In this document: one piece after another, positions 10,261 to 11,322 of the stretch
Layout: the number at the start of each line of letters is the position of its first letter
Numbering within the stretch: the first letter of the stretch is position 1
Source of the DNA: an uncultured bacterium
Lineage (GTDB): Bacteria > Desulfobacterota > Desulfobulbia > Desulfobulbales > Desulfobulbaceae
Reading direction: 5' to 3'
Assembly (NCBI GenBank): GCA_903896915.1
Contig: CAITZN010000311.1
Coordinates: forward strand, 1 to 11,322
Length of the DNA stretch: 11,322 nucleotides
Translations under genes and position numbers: made by a program
Notes under the pieces: generated by a model
What the model was told of the DNA's origin: nothing
What the model saw: only the letters and a program-made list of their open reading frames with translations
Database searches by the model: none

Positions 10261-10287
10261 CCATCCGCAGGTTTACCCTGCGGATGG
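10261..10287 (+). terminator. Perfect 11-bp hairpin after the chemoreceptor gene
   Basis: CCATCCGCAGG and its exact reverse complement flank a 5-nt TTTAC loop, 10 bp after the stop. The stem is GC-rich, but ATGCAACTATC follows instead of a T-run. It may be a terminator lacking a U-tract, a 3'-end stabilising structure, or a partial attenuator ahead of the AAA+ gene 40 bp downstream. Confidence 0.6.
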
Positions 10288-10319
10288 ATGCAACTATCAC
10301 CCACCGCCGACAAACCTTT

Positions 10320-10326
10320 GAGGGAG
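10320..10326 (+). promoter_or_regulatory. Ribosome binding site of the AAA+ gene
   Basis: GAGGGAG lies directly before the ATG at 10328. GAGG gives a 4-nt spacing to that ATG, while GGGAG gives a 7-nt spacing to the in-frame TTG at 10334. The start therefore remains ambiguous by two codons. An in-frame TGA at 10319 excludes any earlier start. Confidence 0.6.
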
Positions 10327-10327
10327 A

Positions 10328-11322
10328 ATGCGCTTGCCACCTTCCAAACCAAAAAAGAACCAACTCCAGCAATTTGAAACACTCCGCAGAGAACTAAAAA
10401 AGATTGTTCTCGACCAGGAGGACGCCATCGACGAGGTGGTGGACGCCTTTATCCACCTGGCCTTCCGCCCGCCCAAAGAAGCTGAGCCCAAAGCGATCTT
10501 CACCTTTCTTGGTCCGCCGGGCGTGGGCAAGATCTACCTGGCCCAGATTCTTAGCAGCCTTTTCAAGGAGTATAAGGCATTCAAACATTTTGACCTCGAA
10601 CGCTATAACAATCCGGAAGGCGGGAGCCAACTCCTTGCTCCCCAGCTGATCGGCCAGGAAATCCAGGAAGGCGAGCTGATCCGCTTTCTCCGCAGCACTC
10701 CCCGCGCCATCATCCTCTTTGAGTCCATTGAAATGGCGAGCAACCAGCTACAGACGGAGTTGCTCGATCTGCTCACCAAAAAGGATCCTGAAAACGGCAT
10801 CAACTGCAAAGAGGTGATCTTCATCTTCACCTCCACCCTAGGCCACGCCCTCTACCAAAGCAAAGATTTCCAGGCCGTCTTCCGGGGCAGCAAGGCCCAG
10901 GCTCAGGGTTTGCTCATGGATGCTCTTGCCCGAGAAAAAAAGGTGGTGGGCGAGACCACCGAAGAGGCTATCGCCCCGAAGCTCCTTGCCACCCTGGCCC
11001 AGAACTATTGCATTCTTTTCAACACTTTGGGTATAAATGCCATGGTCCGCATCGGCATGGATTCCCTGACGCAGCTGGCCAAACATTGCCAAGACAAGGA
11101 TATTGCCCTTGATTTTCCCGATCTCAAGGGCTTGGTGGCCCTGCTGGTTCTCTCTCTGGGACCGATGATCTCCGCGAAAAAGGTACAGCAGAAGCTACCC
11201 GACGAAGTGCTTTTCAAAATTACCCGTGGTCTGCGACATTTACCCACCTCTCCGCCTCGAATCATCTTCAAATTGACCAAGAAGGCCGAAACCTCACTGC
11301 ACAGGTTCTCTGAGGCCGCTGA
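10328..11322 (+). CDS. Clp/HslU-type AAA+ protein with degenerate nucleotide-binding motifs (3' end beyond the window)
   Basis: An open frame of 331 codons with no stop before the window edge. The first 180 residues align by eye with the second AAA+ module of ClpA/ClpB. They contain VLDQEDAI (27-34) in place of VxGQdeAv, Walker A GPPGVGK-I (62-69), LIGQEIQEGELIRFLRSTP (107-125), a Walker B-like ILFES (129-133) and FTSTLG (167-172). Several key residues differ: Walker A ends in Ile instead of Thr/Ser, Walker B has Glu-Ser instead of Asp-Glu, sensor 1 has Thr instead of Asn, and the pore-loop YVG is LIG. There is no Clp N-domain or first AAA module. Residues from about 190 to the edge (starting GLLMDALAREKKVVG) are helical-looking, and I do not recognise them. 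It follows the chemoreceptor after 77 bp and may share its transcript. It may bind ATP poorly and act as a scaffold or regulator. Confidence 0.85.
   Translation, partial: MRLPPSKPKKNQLQQFETLRRELKKIVLDQEDAIDEVVDAFIHLAFRPPKEAEPKAIFTFLGPPGVGKIYLAQILSSLFKEYKAFKHFDLERYNNPEGGSQLLAPQLIGQEIQEGELIRFLRSTPRAIILFESIEMASNQLQTELLDLLTKKDPENGINCKEVIFIFTSTLGHALYQSKDFQAVFRGSKAQAQGLLMDALAREKKVVGETTEEAIAPKLLATLAQNYCILFNTLGINAMVRIGMDSLTQLAKHCQDKDIALDFPDLKGLVALLVLSLGPMISAKKVQQKLPDEVLFKITRGLRHLPTSPPRIIFKLTKKAETSLHRFSEAA

Overview
The window reads as chromosomal DNA from a Gram-negative bacterium, most likely of the Desulfobacterota / former Deltaproteobacteria. This placement is an inference from three things: the hybrid kinase with a periplasmic substrate-binding-like sensor, the sCache-type chemotaxis receptor lacking a C-terminal CheR-tether pentapeptide, and the remains of a transposase type I associate with that group. 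There is no rRNA, tRNA or housekeeping gene to fix the taxonomy.

Layout. Positions 1-36 form a perfect 14-bp hairpin at the window edge. On the minus strand lies a peroxide-defence pair: a PerR-type Fur-family repressor (2527-2988) followed 189 bp later by a full-length catalase-peroxidase, katG (166-2337). Upstream of perR, 3009-3384 holds an internally deleted and frameshifted transposase remnant on the minus strand. One of its ends may contribute part of the perR promoter. Positions 3385-3748 contain no recognised gene, only a 54-codon open frame of doubtful status and a sigma70-like promoter candidate. A large hybrid sensor histidine kinase follows on the plus strand (3749-6805): periplasmic ABC-type ligand-binding domain, one main membrane span, PAS, PAS, HisKA, HATPase and receiver. 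On the minus strand, 7044-8222 encodes an amidohydrolase-fold protein in which nearly every expected metal ligand is replaced, so it looks like a pseudoenzyme. Divergent from it is a methyl-accepting chemotaxis protein (8523-10250). After a strong hairpin without a U-tract comes a Clp-type AAA+ module (10328 to the right edge, incomplete) with non-canonical Walker A, Walker B and sensor-1 motifs.

How the genes work together. PerR and KatG are a classical regulator/effector pair: the repressor senses peroxide through its metal site and the enzyme removes peroxide. The kinase and the chemoreceptor are separate signal-input proteins with no cognate regulator or che gene beside them here. The most unusual content is two neighbouring reading frames, the amidohydrolase-like protein and the AAA+ protein. 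Each keeps its fold-level signature and an open frame but has lost the residues that define catalysis. They lie on either side of the chemoreceptor; a functional link between the three is speculation.
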